A DNA stretch of 64,000 nt from an uncultured Clostridia bacterium (GTDB lineage: Bacteria; Bacillota; Clostridia; Christensenellales; CAG-314): the NCBI GenBank assembly GCA_947053925.1, contig CAMRUG010000007.1, positions 1 to 64,000 on the forward strand, given 5' to 3'. The number at the start of each line of letters is the position of its first letter. Position 1 is the first letter of the stretch. The position numbers and the translations under genes were made by a program. This document shows, piece by piece, positions 62,418 through 64,000 of this stretch. Under the pieces are notes generated by a model. That model had not been told where the DNA came from. It made no database searches and was given only the letters and a program-made list of their open reading frames with translations.

Positions 62418-62700
62418 ATGCGTCGATTACGTAGCGGTGCTTAAATATGGATTTTTCTCAAATGTATAAACAACAATAGATTAAGGAAAATGTAAGATAT
62501 TGAAAACGCTTATTACGTTATAAATAATGTAACTATTTTTGTAACGTAATAATTTCTATCTATTTTTGTCGTTTTGCGGCATTCCAATTTGTGAAAGAGG
62601 AGCGATAGATACTTTTACTCTTTTCTTTTATATCTTTTAATGTAAAAAATTCGTTTCTAGTTTAACCTGCAAGAAATTAGATGACTATTCAGTTCATATA
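62418..62700. other. Noncoding spacer
   Basis: 283 bp, AT-rich. A TTTTGTCGTTTTG stretch near 62564 resembles a 0A box loosely, and an ACGTTA.../TAACGT inverted repeat lies around 62514-62547. No ORF with a ribosome site. Confidence 0.3.
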
Positions 62701-62707
62701 CAAAAAA

Positions 62708-62734
62708 AGCCGAACCTTCTAAAACGGTTCGGCT
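62708..62734 (-). terminator. Terminator of degV
   Basis: A perfect 9-bp stem (62734-62726 with 62716-62708), then a T run on the minus strand. Confidence 0.88.
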
Positions 62735-62749
62735 GTAATTTTAATGTTT

Positions 62750-63613
62750 TTATTTCAAGAAGCAAAGTACTAACGCTCCGGGTCCTAAATGCGCTCCGAT
62801 AATAGGCGAAAGCAATCTTGTTTTGATAATGCAATTTGGATTAGCTTCCTTAACTTTTTCAGCCAACTCTTTTGCATTTGTATCTTCGTCGGCGTGGCAT
62901 ATATAAACGAGGCTTCCTTCGGTCTTTTCTGCCTTTTCAATATAAAATTCCACAAGTTTCTTAATGGACATTTTAACCCCGCGTTGTTTGCCCCAGTTTG
63001 CCAATTTGCCGTCGGGTGTAAAGGTGATTAAAGGCTTTATATCTAAAAGAGAACCGATTACCGCCACGCTCTTACTAATCCGTCCGCCGCGGTGCAATGC
63101 GTTTAAATCGTCCACATAACAACAGGCATCCAACTTAAATTTATAAGTTTCAAGGTCGTAAAAGTTTTCTCTCAAAGACATTCCGTTATCTTTGTTTTCA
63201 ATCATTCTTTCGCACAGTATACCCATACAGCCTGTGGCGCGTAAAGTATCTACAACCAGCATTTCCACGTCGGGATATTTTTTTTTGAAATTTTCTGCCG
63301 CTGTGCAAGCCGATTGATATGTCGACGATAGTCCGCTCGACAAGCACAAATACAGTACCGAGTGTCCGTCTTTTAAATACTTATCAAAAAATTCGTCATA
63401 GATAGCGGGGGTAATTTGCGTTGTTTTAATATCGGCGCGCGCCTTTACGCTTTTGTAAAAATTTATAACGTTAATACCGTTGTCTTTGTCGGTGTAGTAG
63501 TCCGATTTGCCGTCAATGATAAATTCCATAGGCAACAATTCTACTTTCCCTGCGTCAACGTAATCACGGACAACATCGCCCGAAACATCCATAAATAATA
63601 AATAATCTTTCAT
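62750..63613 (-). CDS. DegV-family fatty-acid-binding protein
   Basis: The ATG at 63613 (MKDYLLFMDVSGDVV) follows TTTGGAG; the upstream in-frame extension has no ribosome site. 287 aa with DegV family marks: TTQITPAIYDEFF (about 67-79), the lipid-contact loop LCLSSGLSSTYQSA (about 92-105), VDTLRATGCMG, and the C-terminal IGAHLGPGALVL. DegV/FakB proteins bind a fatty acid; with FakA they present it for phosphorylation and phospholipid synthesis. No fakA is in the window. The usual start, a DS pair at the first strand, is DVSGD here. Confidence 0.92.
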   Translation of the reverse strand: MKDYLLFMDVSGDVVRDYVDAGKVELLPMEFIIDGKSDYYTDKDNGINVINFYKSVKARADIKTTQITPAIYDEFFDKYLKDGHSVLYLCLSSGLSSTYQSACTAAENFKKKYPDVEMLVVDTLRATGCMGILCERMIENKDNGMSLRENFYDLETYKFKLDACCYVDDLNALHRGGRISKSVAVIGSLLDIKPLITFTPDGKLANWGKQRGVKMSIKKLVEFYIEKAEKTEGSLVYICHADEDTNAKELAEKVKEANPNCIIKTRLLSPIIGAHLGPGALVLCFLK

Positions 63614-64000
63614 ATCGTTGCTCCAAACAAAATTTGATTGTTTAAAGTCCAAGTTTACGTAAGAACTTATTTGTATTTTGTGTTAGACTTGTAAACAGTT
63701 ACGGTTAATTATAAATGATTTTGGCGTCTTATGTCAATTTTTTTATATGTCAAAAATTAAAATTGTCGATAATTTTAGACTTACTAGGGCATATCAAGCG
63801 CATAATTTATGTAAATACTTCAATCGCTGTTACAGATTAAAATCGCAAAATAAATAAATTTATTGCAGTCCAAGTTTTGCTTTACCTGATTGGGAGCAAA
63901 AATCTTACCCGTATGTCCAGCATCTTAATTACTGATTTCTATTTGCAATATATGCTACCAAACAAACTTTGCATTAGCCGCTTCGCCGTTATCTATCAAA
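63614..64000. other. Terminal noncoding stretch
   Basis: 387 bp upstream of degV to the window end. AT-rich, with no ORF carrying a ribosome site. Nothing structured was recognised. Confidence 0.3.

Overview
The window looks like chromosome of an uncultured, anaerobic, AT-rich Firmicutes bacterium of the Clostridia kind, probably from an animal gut. The evidence is an oxygen-independent ribonucleotide reductase (NrdD), a free-standing Spo0A DNA-binding domain, an ABC-F ribosome-protection gene with a leader attenuator, a BceRS-like sensor-transporter locus, and very large surface proteins held by a C-terminal membrane helix, one of them an M60 (mucin-type) metallopeptidase. Strong AGGAGG-type ribosome sites fit this. 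The lineage is an inference.

Left part (1-14.7 kb): two mobile elements sit side by side. The first (1 to about 3.4 kb) has an 11-bp-phased iteron array, a 48-aa ORF, an HUH rolling-circle replication protein, a large serine recombinase and a 141-bp nested inverted repeat. The second is a complete integrated element of about 11.2 kb (3548-14729), bounded by 25-bp direct repeats of the 3' end of tRNA-Val. Its gene order is that of a filamentous (inovirus-like) phage: tyrosine integrase and repressor at the right end, then on the minus strand a short first gene, small proteins, an InlB-repeat surface protein, a secreted/membrane protein, a Zot-like ATPase, a hairpin-rich intergenic region and an HUH Rep. 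The best discovery in the window is here. The InlB-repeat protein ends at a UAG placed directly after a canonical -1 slippery heptamer (A AAT TTT), with a GGAGG upstream and an 8-bp stem-loop downstream. The -1 frame adds a C-terminal membrane anchor whose stop overlaps the start of the next gene.

Middle part (14.7-37.9 kb): a Met-Glu-Val tRNA operon; a candidate small RNA; an XRE regulator facing a patatin-like lipase and two zinc-ribbon membrane proteins; nrdD (fused to a thioredoxin-like domain) with trxB behind paired NrdR boxes; a nucleotidyltransferase, a dehydrogenase-like protein and a metallo-hydrolase; the ABC-F gene with leader peptide and terminator; a two-component system followed by an ABC transporter with 11-bp-spaced repeats between them; an IS3 relic; a TfoX C-terminal domain protein; tRNA-Ser; and a glycolipid/flippase cluster.

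Right part (38-64 kb): a 1398-aa M60 peptidase, a 4890-aa MBG-repeat protein coupled to a cytoplasmic partner with an acidic run and a duplicated domain, a receiver/HD-GYP/GGDEF protein, the orphan Spo0A_C protein and a DegV fatty-acid-binding protein. Together these suggest surface adhesion and glycoprotein degradation close to a c-di-GMP enzyme.
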